A DNA stretch of 64,000 nucleotides from Megasphaera stantonii (GCF_003367905.1 NZ_CP029462.1:620001-684000); one strand, 5' to 3'; counted from the stretch's first letter, positions 44,090-58,884 are shown. Numbers and translations are program-made. The notes: generated from the sequence alone by a model not told the origin.

Positions 44090-44165
44090 TGGTGGGCGAT
44101 AACAGGATCGAACTGCTGACATCCTGCTTGTAAGGCAGGCGCTCTCCCAGCTGAGCTAATCGCCC
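44090..44165 (-). tRNA. tRNA-Val (anticodon UAC)
   Basis: A 76-base cloverleaf with acceptor GGGCGAT/ATCGCCC, anticodon stem CCTGC/GCAGG, loop CTTACAA read as UAC, and an encoded CCA. Last gene of a three-tRNA cluster. It complements tRNA-Val(GAC) at 20731. Confidence 0.95.
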
Positions 44166-44171
44166 AAATAG

Positions 44172-44247
44172 TGGTGACCCCTACGGGATTCGAACCCATG
44201 TTCTCGCCGTGAAAGGGCGGTGTCTTAAACCACTTGACCAAGGGGCC
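44172..44247 (-). tRNA. tRNA-Glu (anticodon UUC)
   Basis: Acceptor GGCCCCT/AGGGGTC, anticodon loop CTTTCAC read as UUC, T-arm TGGGTTCGAATCCCG, encoded CCA. The anticodon stem CCGCC/GGCGA lacks the usual final pair (27-43 reads C-A), and the D-loop has one extra T, so it is slightly non-canonical but should still fold. Confidence 0.92.
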
Positions 44248-44248
44248 A

Positions 44249-44324
44249 TGGCTCCTCAAGTAGGACTCGAACCTACGACAAATCGGTTAACAGCCGATTG
44301 CTCTACCGACTGAGCTATTGAGGA
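44249..44324 (-). tRNA. tRNA-Asn (anticodon GUU)
   Basis: Acceptor TCCTCAA/TTGAGGA, anticodon stem ATCGG/CCGAT, loop CTGTTAA read as GUU, and an encoded CCA. First gene of the Asn-Glu-Val cluster. Confidence 0.95.
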
Positions 44325-44356
44325 ATAACTCATGTGTTCTCACTGGAACGATATTT

Positions 44357-44385
44357 ATTATACTAGTAAGAAAGAAAAAATGCAA
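44357..44385 (-). promoter_or_regulatory. Promoter of the tRNA Asn-Glu-Val cluster
   Basis: TTGCAT (44380-44385), a 17-base spacer and TATAAT (44357-44362) on the minus strand. Confidence 0.8.
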
Positions 44386-44470
44386 GTACTTTTTTGAAAA
44401 TTTTTTGATGAATTCTGACGCCTCTATGTCCCAGCCTGCTCGCCGGCCTTACACATCCATTTTACCGCAA

Positions 44471-45643
44471 TTACCCTTGTTTCAGCCGTTTGATAAAGCT
44501 GAAAATACAATACGCCGACGCAGCAGCCGCCAAGCCGCCTCCGGCATAGCCGATATAGGCAATAGAACTGTACGTAGAAACCATGCCGCCAATCCAGGTG
44601 CCGCTGCCGATTCCCAAGTTGAAGATGCCGGAAAAAATAGACATCGCCACGGCAGCCGCGCTGAGAGACGTATGCTGAATTAGTTCGGCCTGGAAAGATA
44701 CGTTGAAGATCGTAGCAGCCATGCCGAGGACCGCGCATAATATCATGACGGCATACAAGCTGCCTGAAGCCGCGTGCAGCAATAATGGCGGCACAGCCAT
44801 GCAGATAAACGACAGGCGAAGCATTCCGAAGCGAAAATGGCCGTAGCCGCGCGAAAACAAGACGCTGCCGCCTAATCCGCTGAGGCCGAAAAGAATCAGC
44901 GTCAAAGTAATCCACTCTTCCGACATACCGGCAATCTGCTGCAAAAACGGTTCGATATAGCTGTAACTCGTATAATATGCCGTCGCCATGACTACGGTCA
45001 GCCCATATAAACGAATCAAGACGGGATTTTTAACGAGCTCCGGCAGCTGCCGTACCGAGAAGGCCGAGCGGCTGGGAATCTGCGGAAATACGCGCCATAT
45101 ATAAACCAAGGTGAGAAAAGATATGATGCCGATCGTCAAGAAGGTCATGCGCCAGCCAATATACAAGCCGATAACGCGGCCTAAAGGCAGGCCTAAAATC
45201 ATCGCGATAGAAGTTCCCGTCGCCACCATGCTCAGCGCCGTCGAGCGATGTTCCTTTTCTACGAGCTGAACGGCCATAGGAGCCGCAATAGACCAAAAGA
45301 CGGAATGAGCGCAGGCCACGCAGATGCGCGACGCCGTCAGCAATGCATATTGGCTGGAAAAAGCCGATAGTGCCTGCCCCAGACAAAACACGCCCAGCGT
45401 CATCAGCAGCAGCTTGCGGTATTCTACCTTGCAGGCCAGCAGCATGAGAGGCAGCGATAAAATCGTAACCGCCCAGGAATAGGCCGATATCATGACGCCG
45501 GCCTGCGCTTCGGTAATCTGAAAGTCCGAAGCGATGCTCGTCAGCAGTCCAATCGGCATAAATTCCGACGTATTAAATAAAAAAGCCGAAACGGTAATCC
45601 CCGCCAGGGGCAGAAATTGACGCAATGAAATACGGTGGTTCAT
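44471..45643 (-). CDS. MFS efflux transporter, SotB/AraJ-like
   Basis: A 390-residue major-facilitator protein with about 12 membrane helices in the inner membrane. The N-terminus TSEFMPIGLLTSIASDFQITEAQAGVMISAYSWAV and the helix-4/5 region SVFWSIAAPMAVQLVEKEHRSTALSMVATGTSIAMILGLPLGRVIG match the proton-driven SotB/AraJ family that exports sugars or drugs. No strong substrate clue. It lies alone between groEL and the tRNA cluster on the same strand; an upstream promoter is not evident. Confidence 0.9.
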   Translation of the reverse strand: MNHRISLRQFLPLAGITVSAFLFNTSEFMPIGLLTSIASDFQITEAQAGVMISAYSWAVTILSLPLMLLACKVEYRKLLLMTLGVFCLGQALSAFSSQYALLTASRICVACAHSVFWSIAAPMAVQLVEKEHRSTALSMVATGTSIAMILGLPLGRVIGLYIGWRMTFLTIGIISFLTLVYIWRVFPQIPSRSAFSVRQLPELVKNPVLIRLYGLTVVMATAYYTSYSYIEPFLQQIAGMSEEWITLTLILFGLSGLGGSVLFSRGYGHFRFGMLRLSFICMAVPPLLLHAASGSLYAVMILCAVLGMAATIFNVSFQAELIQHTSLSAAAVAMSIFSGIFNLGIGSGTWIGGMVSTYSSIAYIGYAGGGLAAAASAYCIFSFIKRLKQG

Positions 45644-45729
45644 AAAAAAACGACATCTCCTGATATAGCTAAGAATTGAACTTCCCTATCATATAAAATT
45701 TTAAGCGAAAGGTCAAGAAAAATGCACGT

Positions 45730-45764
45730 AAAAAAGCTCTCGCGAAAAATCACGAGAGCTTTTG
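45730..45764 (-). terminator. Terminator of groESL
   Basis: On the minus strand AAGCTCTCGTGA pairs with TCGCGAGAGCTT and continues into a T run, just after the groEL stop. Confidence 0.85.
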
Positions 45765-45794
45765 CAATTACATTTACACAGGTAAGAACAACTC

Positions 45795-47450
<1,656 letters not shown>

Positions 47451-47465
47451 CTAGGTTCTATAAAA

Positions 47466-47747
47466 TTAGCAAATAGCCAAGATGTCGCGTTCGCTGACGA
47501 TCAAATATTCAGTGCCTTCATATTTGACTTCCGTGCCTGCATATTTGGAGAAAATAATCTTGTCGCCGACTTTTACATCCAATGCAACGCGGCTGCCATT
47601 GTCCTGCACTTTGCCGGGACCTACGGCAACGACTTCGCCCTGGCTCGGCTTTTCTTTAGCCGTATCAGGCAAAAAGATGCCGCTGGCAGTTTTTTCTTCT
47701 TGTTCCAGTACGCGGATAACAACGCGATCTCCTAACGGTTTTAACAT
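47466..47747 (-). CDS. groS: 10 kDa chaperonin GroES
   Basis: The co-chaperonin lid of GroEL. The 93-residue form starts at 47747, where GAGGAGGAATATAAA precedes the ATG; a longer reading lacks support. [33 protein letters not shown] is the family signature. First gene of the groESL operon. Confidence 0.98.
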   Translation of the reverse strand: MLKPLGDRVVIRVLEQEEKTASGIFLPDTAKEKPSQGEVVAVGPGKVQDNGSRVALDVKVGDKIIFSKYAGTEVKYEGTEYLIVSERDILAIC

Positions 47748-47788
47748 TTTATATTCCTCCTCAATCATACACTGTATCTTTCATCTTG

Positions 47789-47815
47789 TTAGCACTCGCT
47801 GTATCCGAGTGCTAA
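47789..47815. promoter_or_regulatory. CIRCE element (HrcA operator)
   Basis: A perfect match to the consensus inverted repeat TTAGCACTC-N9-GAGTGCTAA between the groESL promoter and groS. HrcA repressor binds it, giving heat-shock control. The hrcA gene is not in this window. Confidence 0.97.
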
Positions 47816-47826
47816 TTACAATATAT

Positions 47827-47855
47827 ATATTACTCATGAAAGGTGAAAAAGTCAA
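47827..47855 (-). promoter_or_regulatory. Sigma-A promoter of groESL
   Basis: TTGACT (47850-47855), a 17-base spacer and TAATAT (47827-47832) on the minus strand; the CIRCE dyad begins 11 bases after the -10. Confidence 0.8.
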
Positions 47856-47883
47856 GACTTTTGTCTTCTTTTTTTCGCAACCC

Positions 47884-48474
47884 CTACGTCGAGCCGCCGC
47901 GGCGCTGCTCTGCGCTGGCAACGACCGCCTCAGCAACAGATTTTAACGAACGGCGCTTTTTCATGCTGTATTGCTGCAGACGGCGATACGCCTCCTGTTC
48001 GGATATCTTATACAGCTCCATCAAGTAGCCCTTTGCCTTTTCGACAACTTTTCTCGTCTCTATGCGCTCGTTCATTTCCCAGAGCTGCCGCGCCGTTTCT
48101 TCCTGCCGTTTAAACTGAGATATGGCGATTTCCATGGCAGGAAACAGGTTGACCGGGCTCACGGGCTTGACCAAATACCCCAGCACACCCGAATCCTTGG
48201 CTTGCTCAACGACGTCCTGCTGGCTGTAAGCCGTCAGCAGCAAAACCGGCGCAATGCGTTCGTGACAGATCATTTTAGCCGCATGGATGCCGTCCAGCCG
48301 CGGCATTTTGATGTCCAGCAATACGATATCCGGCTTTTCTTTCCGCGCCAATTCCAGCGCTTCCACGCCGTCGGCCGCTTCCCCCACGACCACATGGCCG
48401 GCTTCTTCGAGCATTTCGCATAAATCCAGCCGGATGATAGATTCATCGTCCCCAATTACGACGCGATATCCCAT
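47884..48474 (-). CDS. Response regulator with ANTAR RNA-binding domain (EutV/AmiR-like)
   Basis: A 196-residue response regulator. The ATG at 48474 is preceded by AGAGGGGATAACG; a longer frame has no site. Receiver domain 1-120 with phosphoacceptor Asp54 (IVLLDIKMP) and LVKPVS. A coiled linker leads to the ANTAR domain at about 138-190: RKVVEKAKGYLMELYKISEQEAYRRLQQYSMKKRRSLKSVAEAVV. ANTAR proteins bind paired hairpins in nascent RNA and prevent termination. Its kinase partner is encoded just upstream (5 bases), so the pair resembles EutV-EutW. No ethanolamine genes are visible here. Confidence 0.92.
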   Translation of the reverse strand: MGYRVVIGDDESIIRLDLCEMLEEAGHVVVGEAADGVEALELARKEKPDIVLLDIKMPRLDGIHAAKMICHERIAPVLLLTAYSQQDVVEQAKDSGVLGYLVKPVSPVNLFPAMEIAISQFKRQEETARQLWEMNERIETRKVVEKAKGYLMELYKISEQEAYRRLQQYSMKKRRSLKSVAEAVVASAEQRRGGST

Positions 48475-48479
48475 ATTCG

Positions 48480-49898
48480 TTATCCCCTCTCTGCAATAGA
48501 AAACTGTATTCGTACTTCCGTGCCGTGCGGCACAACGGGAGTAAACGACAACTCTCCTTTTAAATCCTTTTCTACCAACGTGCGGACGATTGTCAGGCCC
48601 AAATGCTTGCGCCCTTCGCCGCCTTGCGGCAAGGTCATGCCGACGCCCGTATCGCTGACGGTCAGCGCGCACGTCGTCCCTGCCTGCGTCACGGCGACGC
48701 GCACTTCCCCTTCGTCCAGCCCCTCAAAGCCGTGGATGATGGCATTAGTAATCAGTTCATTCAGCACTAACGCCAGCGACGTAGCCATATCCGACGGCAG
48801 GGGCAGCTCGTTTCCGGAAAACGACGTCCTGACGCGGCATTCCGCCCCGGCCATGCCATGAGTCAGCAGCGACAGCAGCTGTTTGGCGACTACGCAGATA
48901 TCAATAGATTCTTCGTCGTGGTGCGATAAAATTTCATGAACCAAGGAAATGCTGAGTATGCGGTTTACGCTTTCCTGCAGCACATCCTTCGCCTCCCGGC
49001 TTTCGGTCCTGCGCATCTGCATGCGCAGCAGGCTGGCGACAGTCTGCAAATTATTTTTTACGCGGTGGTGAATTTCCTTGATAACCGACGTCTTGATCAT
49101 CAGCTCTTCTTCTTTGCGGTACAACTCAGTCCGCTCCGTCAAAATAGCTATGACCCGATATACCTTGCCGCGCCGCAGCAGAGGAATGACCCGCCGCGTG
49201 ACGACGACTTCCCCGAAGGTAATGTCCTCGGCAAAGCCTTCCCGCGTCGCCAGGGCCTGCTTCGCGCCGGTCAGATTGGTCCGGCTGTTGTAGATATTAG
49301 AACCGACCAGCATGCCGGAATATCCGCGCATGTGCATGATGCTTTCCGCCATTTCGTCTGCGTAAATCACGACGCCGTTGCAGTTGATGAGGATAACGCC
49401 GTCCTGGACGGATAAGGGGCGGTACAGCTTGCGGAAATCCCTCTCGATGGGAACCTGCAGGGCCAAAAAAGCCGTTTCAGTCAGCATATCGCGGTTGCTT
49501 TCTATTGTGCCGACAAAGGCGACGACGGCGATCGTTTCCCCGCCGTTATCGACGAAAGGATAGGCGAACAGCGGCTCAATACGCCCATAATCTACCTCTT
49601 TGCTGCCTTGCATCATCTGCCCCGTCTGCAGTACCTGCAGCACGACCGGTTCTTCGTACCCGGCGCAGACTGTTCCGGCTTTTTTTCTATTCGCCTGCGT
49701 TTCTGCCGGCTGCAGCAGCGGGAGGCGCTGCGCCGCCAAGACTACCGTGCCAGCCTTCTGCCCCGGCACAAAGACCAGCAGCTCCCGATGGGATAAGTCG
49801 CTGGCAAACTGCAGCAAATCTTCGCTGTTTTTTAGAATATGAATTTGTACGTCCGACAAGGCGCTGGCACTGCGGCAAATCGTTTCGATAGAAGACAT
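48480..49898 (-). CDS. Sensor histidine kinase, EutW/HisKA_2-type
   Basis: A 472-residue soluble kinase without membrane helices. The N-terminal half (1-160) resembles the GAF-like H_kinase_N sensor region; a PAS domain follows (about 163-255, DGVILINCNGVVIYADEMAESIMHM). The HisKA_2 motif EIHHRVKNNLQTVASLLRMQ holds the phospho-accepting His near 277-278. The HATPase domain has the N box LNELITNAIIHGF and G1 box VSDTGVGM. Its signal must be cytoplasmic and is unknown. It follows tsaD by 13 bases and is translationally close to the ANTAR regulator. Confidence 0.9.
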   Translation of the reverse strand: MSSIETICRSASALSDVQIHILKNSEDLLQFASDLSHRELLVFVPGQKAGTVVLAAQRLPLLQPAETQANRKKAGTVCAGYEEPVVLQVLQTGQMMQGSKEVDYGRIEPLFAYPFVDNGGETIAVVAFVGTIESNRDMLTETAFLALQVPIERDFRKLYRPLSVQDGVILINCNGVVIYADEMAESIMHMRGYSGMLVGSNIYNSRTNLTGAKQALATREGFAEDITFGEVVVTRRVIPLLRRGKVYRVIAILTERTELYRKEEELMIKTSVIKEIHHRVKNNLQTVASLLRMQMRRTESREAKDVLQESVNRILSISLVHEILSHHDEESIDICVVAKQLLSLLTHGMAGAECRVRTSFSGNELPLPSDMATSLALVLNELITNAIIHGFEGLDEGEVRVAVTQAGTTCALTVSDTGVGMTLPQGGEGRKHLGLTIVRTLVEKDLKGELSFTPVVPHGTEVRIQFSIAERG

Positions 49899-49911
49899 AA
49901 TCAGGACCTCT

Positions 49912-50922
49912 TTAATACGAGGAAATCGCCAAGGCCGGCTTGGCGTTGAGCGTTAAATCGGCGAAATGCCCTTCCAGGGCCATGTAATAAGCCCGGCATC
50001 CAATCATCGCCCCGTTGTCCGTACATAAAACGGGCTCTGGCCGATAAAACGAATACCCGTGGGCTGCGCAGGCCTGTTCCATCGCCGCGGCTAAGGCGCT
50101 GTTGGCCGAAACGCCGCCGGCAACGGCAATCTTGTTCATGCCGCAGTACGCCGCTGCGTCCATGGTCTTTTCTACCAGCGTTTCCACTACGGTCTTTTGG
50201 AAGCTTGCCGCAACGTCGTGTACGTCATAGGGCTGCTTTCGCTGTTCCTGTGTATGAAGGTAATTCAGCACCGCCGATTTTAAGCCGCTGAAACTGAATT
50301 CAAAGTTATGCTTTTCATGCAGGGCCTTAGGAAATGCAATGGCGTCAGGATTTCCGTCCTTCGCCAGCTTGTCGATCTGCGGGCCGCCAGGATAGGGATA
50401 GCCCATGACGCGGGCAATTTTATCGAAGGCTTCCCCCGCCGCATCGTCCCGCGTCTGCCCCAGCAGCGTAAACGTATTGTATCCTTCGATTTTTACCAGC
50501 TGCGTGTGGCCTCCCGACACGACCAGCGCCAAAAAGGGCGGCTCCAGCTCGGGATGGCTGAGGAAATTGGCAAAAATATGTCCCTCCATGTGGTTGACGC
50601 CAACCAAGGGCTTATCCAAGGCAAAGCTCAGGGCCTTGGCGGCCGCGACGCCGACCAGCAGCGCGCCGACTAACCCCGGGCCATAGGTAACGCCAATGTG
50701 ATCTATCTCCTGCAGCGACACATGCGCCGTATCGAGAGCTTCTTTAATAATCGGCATGACGTATTCGATATGCTGCCGCGAAGCAATTTCCGGGACGACG
50801 CCGCCGAATTTACGGTGAATCGGCACCTGCGTCGATATGATATTAGAAAGAATCTGCCGTCCGTCCTGAATGACGGCGGCCGACGTTTCGTCGCAACTCG
50901 TTTCCAGTGCTAAAGTATACAT
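49912..50922 (-). CDS. tsaD: tRNA N6-adenosine threonylcarbamoyltransferase (TsaD)
   Basis: Transfers the threonylcarbamoyl group to A37 of tRNAs reading ANN codons. The 336-residue Kae1/TsaD has the start TLALETSCDETSAAV, the metal-binding H-x3-H in GVNHMEGHIFANFL, VSGGHTQLV and DDAAGEAFDKIARVMGYPYPGGP. It lies 2 bases after rimI in the t6A operon. Confidence 0.97.
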   Translation of the reverse strand: MYTLALETSCDETSAAVIQDGRQILSNIISTQVPIHRKFGGVVPEIASRQHIEYVMPIIKEALDTAHVSLQEIDHIGVTYGPGLVGALLVGVAAAKALSFALDKPLVGVNHMEGHIFANFLSHPELEPPFLALVVSGGHTQLVKIEGYNTFTLLGQTRDDAAGEAFDKIARVMGYPYPGGPQIDKLAKDGNPDAIAFPKALHEKHNFEFSFSGLKSAVLNYLHTQEQRKQPYDVHDVAASFQKTVVETLVEKTMDAAAYCGMNKIAVAGGVSANSALAAAMEQACAAHGYSFYRPEPVLCTDNGAMIGCRAYYMALEGHFADLTLNAKPALAISSY

Positions 50923-50924
50923 CC

Positions 50925-51407
50925 TTACTCATCCTTTTTATATGAATTGGTAATCCACTGATAATTTTCTTTTTTACAGTCCATTACGTAGGCGTCTTCT
51001 TCCGGCTCAGAATAATAGTTTTTCCGTACTGACAGGACCTGATATCCTAATTTGCGGTACAAATGCAACGCCCCGATATTAGAAACGCGCACTTCCAAAA
51101 AAATATCGCTGCATCCGTCTTCCCAAGCCGCTTCCATCAAGACCCGCAGCAGCAGTTCGCCGTAGCCTTGCCGGCGGTATTGCTGTTTCAGCGCGATGTT
51201 CGTAATCTGCCCTTCGTCAAGAACGCGCCACAACCCGGCATATCCGGCGATAGTTCCATCTTCATCGGCTAATACGTAATACATGGTCAAATTCGGATTG
51301 GCCAGCTCTCTGGTTATAGCCTGCAACGACCACGGCACGGAAAAAGATTCTGTCTCTACGTCGAAAATGCCTTGGGCGTCAGCCTCTTCTGCTTTTCTTA
51401 CAATCAT
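50925..51407 (-). CDS. rimI: Ribosomal-protein-alanine N-acetyltransferase (RimI)
   Basis: A 160-residue GNAT acetyltransferase of the type that modifies S18 and is often found between tsaB and tsaD. ATG at 51407 overlaps the tsaB stop in an ATGA. The acetyl-CoA motif is QQYRRQGYGELLLRVLMEAAWEDG, and EVRVSNIGALHLYRKLGYQVLSVRKNYY is the RimI signature. Protein target inferred from family. Confidence 0.93.
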   Translation of the reverse strand: MIVRKAEEADAQGIFDVETESFSVPWSLQAITRELANPNLTMYYVLADEDGTIAGYAGLWRVLDEGQITNIALKQQYRRQGYGELLLRVLMEAAWEDGCSDIFLEVRVSNIGALHLYRKLGYQVLSVRKNYYSEPEEDAYVMDCKKENYQWITNSYKKDE

Positions 51408-52114
51408 AGGCACCGTTGGCCTCCATGACGTTTTTCCCACAATACCTCCGCCTCGCTCCGGCGCTTGTACGCCGGCGTCAAGGTCATGCAGTCGTCTGCC
51501 TCTCCAGCGGCCAGGCGCTGCTGGCCGGCAAGGGCCAAACTGCCAGCACGGGGAATGACCATCGTCGGCGGTGCAATGCGGAATAAATCGCTGGCAGCGG
51601 CAATCTTCTGCCGGCCCAGCAAGGCACCGTCTCCGCAAAATACGACGGGCTCGCCCTGCTGCTGCAGCCGTTCCAATACGTCGTCCAACGGCATGACAGA
51701 CACGTCGTCCAGCGTTTCCAGTATGCCCCGGTTCCACTTGTATACCGATGCGTACACGTTCCCCTTCTGCGCGTCGATAAGAGGACAGATTTTATCCGCA
51801 TTTCCTACAAAATTCCAAGCCAAACTCGTCGGCGTTTCTATGCCGACAATAGGCGTCTGCCAGGCAAAGGCCAATCCCTTAGCCGTCGCCAAGCCGATGC
51901 GCAGCCCCGTAAAAGACCCCGGTCCGATAGATACGACAATCCCGTCGATATCGGCTTTGCCTACCGACGCCTTATCCAGCATATCGGCGATATGCGGCAT
52001 CAGCTGTTCCGAATGGGTTAATCTTGCTTGTATCGTAAGCTCCGCCCGCAGCGTCTGCTCATGTAAAAGGGCCACGCTCGACACAAGGCTGGATGTTTCA
52101 ATGGCTAACAACAT
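51404..52114 (-). CDS. tsaB: t6A biosynthesis protein TsaB
   Basis: TsaB dimerises with TsaD and is needed for t6A formation. The 236-residue protein starts LLAIETSSLVSSVALLHEQ and has the family block SIGPGSFTGLRIGLATAKGLAFA. It overlaps the end of tsaE by 17 bases and rimI by 4, so the operon is tightly coupled. Confidence 0.95.
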   Translation of the reverse strand: MLLAIETSSLVSSVALLHEQTLRAELTIQARLTHSEQLMPHIADMLDKASVGKADIDGIVVSIGPGSFTGLRIGLATAKGLAFAWQTPIVGIETPTSLAWNFVGNADKICPLIDAQKGNVYASVYKWNRGILETLDDVSVMPLDDVLERLQQQGEPVVFCGDGALLGRQKIAAASDLFRIAPPTMVIPRAGSLALAGQQRLAAGEADDCMTLTPAYKRRSEAEVLWEKRHGGQRCL

Positions 52115-52565
52115 AAGACTCTACCTCTTTTTCCGCGGCAGCCCAGCGGGCGCCGTTAAATTCAAAATGAAAGATGCGTTCCGTCAAACCCTTTTTTTCG
52201 ATAAAAACGCGAGCTGCGTCCTCCGGCAGGCGTTCGGGGAATTTTTCCGACCACTCGATGACGGTCACGCCTCTCGTCAAGTAATCGTCAAACCCCAAAT
52301 CGTCTAATTCATATTCGTCTTCCAGACGATAAAAATCAAAATGCTGCAGCGGAACGGCATGTTCATAATAGTTCAATATAGTGAATGTCGGACTGACGAC
52401 GGGCTCGTCAATGCCCATTCCCTTAGCAATGCCTTGGACAAAATGCGTTTTTCCCGCGCCCAAATCCCCCTGCAGCGCTAATACGTCGCCGTCGCTTAAA
52501 ACTCGTCCTAACGCAGCGCCTAAGGCAATCGTATCTTGTTCCGAATGTGTTTCTATATCTATCAT
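52098..52565 (-). CDS. tsaE: t6A biosynthesis ATPase TsaE
   Basis: A small P-loop ATPase that works with TsaB-TsaD. Residues about 34-44 hold the Walker A LQGDLGAGKTHFVQG; SPTFTILNYYEHAVPLQHFDFYRLEDEYELDDLG is the family signature. The ATG at 52565 has GAGGAGATGCGTC upstream. 155 residues, normal. It follows thiL by 11 bases. Confidence 0.95.
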   Translation of the reverse strand: MIDIETHSEQDTIALGAALGRVLSDGDVLALQGDLGAGKTHFVQGIAKGMGIDEPVVSPTFTILNYYEHAVPLQHFDFYRLEDEYELDDLGFDDYLTRGVTVIEWSEKFPERLPEDAARVFIEKKGLTERIFHFEFNGARWAAAEKEVESYVVSH

Positions 52566-52576
52566 GACGCATCTCC

Positions 52577-53557
52577 TCACCTATGAAAATGATTCCAACC
52601 AGTCGGCTGTAATACAGACGTCTTTCCCTCATGCCGGACGTATACCTGTCCCTTGCCGGCCCGTGCCTGCCCAATGGCCGTCACATAGGGATACTCCCTC
52701 CGCAGGGCTTCGAAATCGTCGGGAGCCATCGTAAAGATCAACTCATAATCTTCTCCGCCGTTAAATACATAGGCATATATATCTTTCTGTACAGACTGGG
52801 CCCATTGCCGCAGCTCCTCGCTGCAGGGAATCGCCTCTTTATCCAATATCAAATCGACGCCGCTGGCCTTGGCAATTTCATTGGATTCGCTAGCTAAGCC
52901 GTCGCTGATGTCATTTAAACTATGGGCACGATATGCTACCAAAGCTCGTCCTAGTTGTATCTGCGGCGTTGGAAATTGATGAGCTTTTTTCAAATGAGTA
53001 TACCCATCTATCCCATGAAGAAGTACATCCAGACCGCCGGCAGAATCGCCAATCGTATGCGAAACGGCGACGACATCGCCCGGCTTGGCTCCGCTGCGGC
53101 AAATAGCTTTCCCTGACTCCACTTCGCCAAAGGCCGCCACAGTGATGACTAACGCGCCTTTAGACAAAACCGTATCCCCGCCAATAATATTGACGCCGTA
53201 GGTTTTGCATATGTCTTTCATTCCCTCATACAGCGCCGTCAAATCAGCCATTTCCATATCCGTAGGAATTGCAGTAGACAGGACGATATGCGTCGGAATG
53301 CCTCCCATCGCGGCGATATCGCTTAAATTAGAAGCCACTGCTTTATACCCGACGTCAAACCAGGAAGCCGTCTTCCCTATGATGAAATGACTCCCCTCGA
53401 CCATCGTATCAATGACGGCAATTTGTTCCATGCCTTCTGTCGTCTTATACACAGCGCCGTCGTCGCCAATTCCCACGACGACAGAAGAAGGATTAAACAA
53501 GGTCCCTTCCTTGACGGCATCAATGAATCCAAATTCGCCGATCTCTGAAATCTTCAT
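52577..53557 (-). CDS. thiL: Thiamine-monophosphate kinase
   Basis: Phosphorylates thiamine monophosphate to thiamine pyrophosphate, the last step of the pathway. The 326-residue AIRS-fold kinase starts MKISEIGEFGFIDAV at 53557, where ATGAGGAGTACTAAC supplies the ribosome site. VVGIGDDGAVY, DTMVEGSHF, VGYKAVASNLSDIAAMGG and ISDGLASE are the conserved motifs. It leads the t6A operon, a common arrangement in Firmicutes. Confidence 0.95.
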   Translation of the reverse strand: MKISEIGEFGFIDAVKEGTLFNPSSVVVGIGDDGAVYKTTEGMEQIAVIDTMVEGSHFIIGKTASWFDVGYKAVASNLSDIAAMGGIPTHIVLSTAIPTDMEMADLTALYEGMKDICKTYGVNIIGGDTVLSKGALVITVAAFGEVESGKAICRSGAKPGDVVAVSHTIGDSAGGLDVLLHGIDGYTHLKKAHQFPTPQIQLGRALVAYRAHSLNDISDGLASESNEIAKASGVDLILDKEAIPCSEELRQWAQSVQKDIYAYVFNGGEDYELIFTMAPDDFEALRREYPYVTAIGQARAGKGQVYVRHEGKTSVLQPTGWNHFHR

Positions 53558-53644
53558 GTTAGTACTCCTCATATATTTAGACTTTTGAATATATTTTAAT
53601 AGAAACACAGTCAAAAGTAAAATCATTACGCCCATTTAAGTATA

Positions 53645-53681
53645 CAAAAAAACAGCTCATACAAATTGCATGAGCTGTTCT
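53645..53681 (-). terminator. Terminator of the rRNA operon and its tRNAs
   Basis: On the minus strand AACAGCTCATG pairs with ATGAGCTGTT and is followed by seven T. It closes the 16S-23S-5S-Trp-Arg transcript. Confidence 0.85.
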
Positions 53682-53682
53682 G

Positions 53683-53759
53683 TGGTGACCCGGTAGGGAT
53701 TCGAACCCTAGACCTACTGATTCGTAGTCAGTCACTCTATCCAGCTGAGCTACCGAGTC
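53683..53759 (-). tRNA. tRNA-Arg (anticodon ACG)
   Basis: Acceptor GACTCGG pairs with CCGGGTC (one wobble), anticodon stem ACTGA/TCAGT, loop CTACGAA read as ACG (presumably A34 to inosine by TadA), T-arm AGGGTTCGAATCCCT, encoded CCA. Last gene of the rRNA operon. Confidence 0.93.
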
Positions 53760-53798
53760 ATGGAAGGGATTAAATCGCTAACAGATATAATCCCTTTT

Positions 53799-53874
53799 TG
53801 GCAGGGGCAGAAGGACTTGAACCCTCAACCGACGGTTTTGGAGACCGCTACTCTACCAATTGAGCTATACCCCT
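53799..53874 (-). tRNA. tRNA-Trp (anticodon CCA)
   Basis: Acceptor AGGGGTA/TGCCCCT, anticodon stem GCGGT/ACCGT, loop CTCCAAA read as CCA, encoded CCA end. It lies between the 5S gene and tRNA-Arg. This is the tRNA read by the trpS T-box. Confidence 0.93.
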
Positions 53875-53880
53875 ATAATA

Positions 53881-53997
53881 ATCAGCGGCTTCCTATCCTC
53901 CCAGGGGGCCTCCCCCCAAGTACTTTCGGCGTTTGCGGGCTTAACTGCTGTGTTCGGCATGGGAACAGGTGGATCCCCGCAGCTATCGCCACTGAAT
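53881..53997 (-). rRNA. rrf: 5S ribosomal RNA
   Basis: About 117 bases, with ends pairing TCAGTGGC with GCCGCTGA. The central CACCTGTTCCCATGCCGAACACAG and AAGCCCGCAAACGCCGAAAGTACTTGG regions are typical of 5S. Ends estimated from the terminal helix. Confidence 0.93.
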
Positions 53998-54018
53998 TTC
54001 CTAAGGGCCCGTGCCCTT

Positions 54019-54052
54019 ACAACTGCATAAAACGAACTTCCTTAACGAGCCT
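54019..54052 (-). other. 3' arm of the 23S processing stem
   Basis: In the transcript CGTTTTATGCAGTTGT (54019-54034) pairs exactly with ACAACTGCATAAAACG upstream of 23S at 57171-57186, and GGCTCGTTAAG pairs with CTTAACGAACC at 57122-57132. It flanks 23S as an RNase III-type processing stem. Confidence 0.75.
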
Positions 54053-54179
54053 CCGCTCTGTTTACGGTTCCTTCCTCAGAACCTGCTTCCAGATTCCCTC
54101 ACCCACTCCCTTCGGGAGTAAGCGACTCGCTCCTGTTTGTGCGTCGCTTCTCAGCTCCTTCAAACAGGGCTCCCTGCTT

Positions 54180-58884
<4,705 letters not shown>

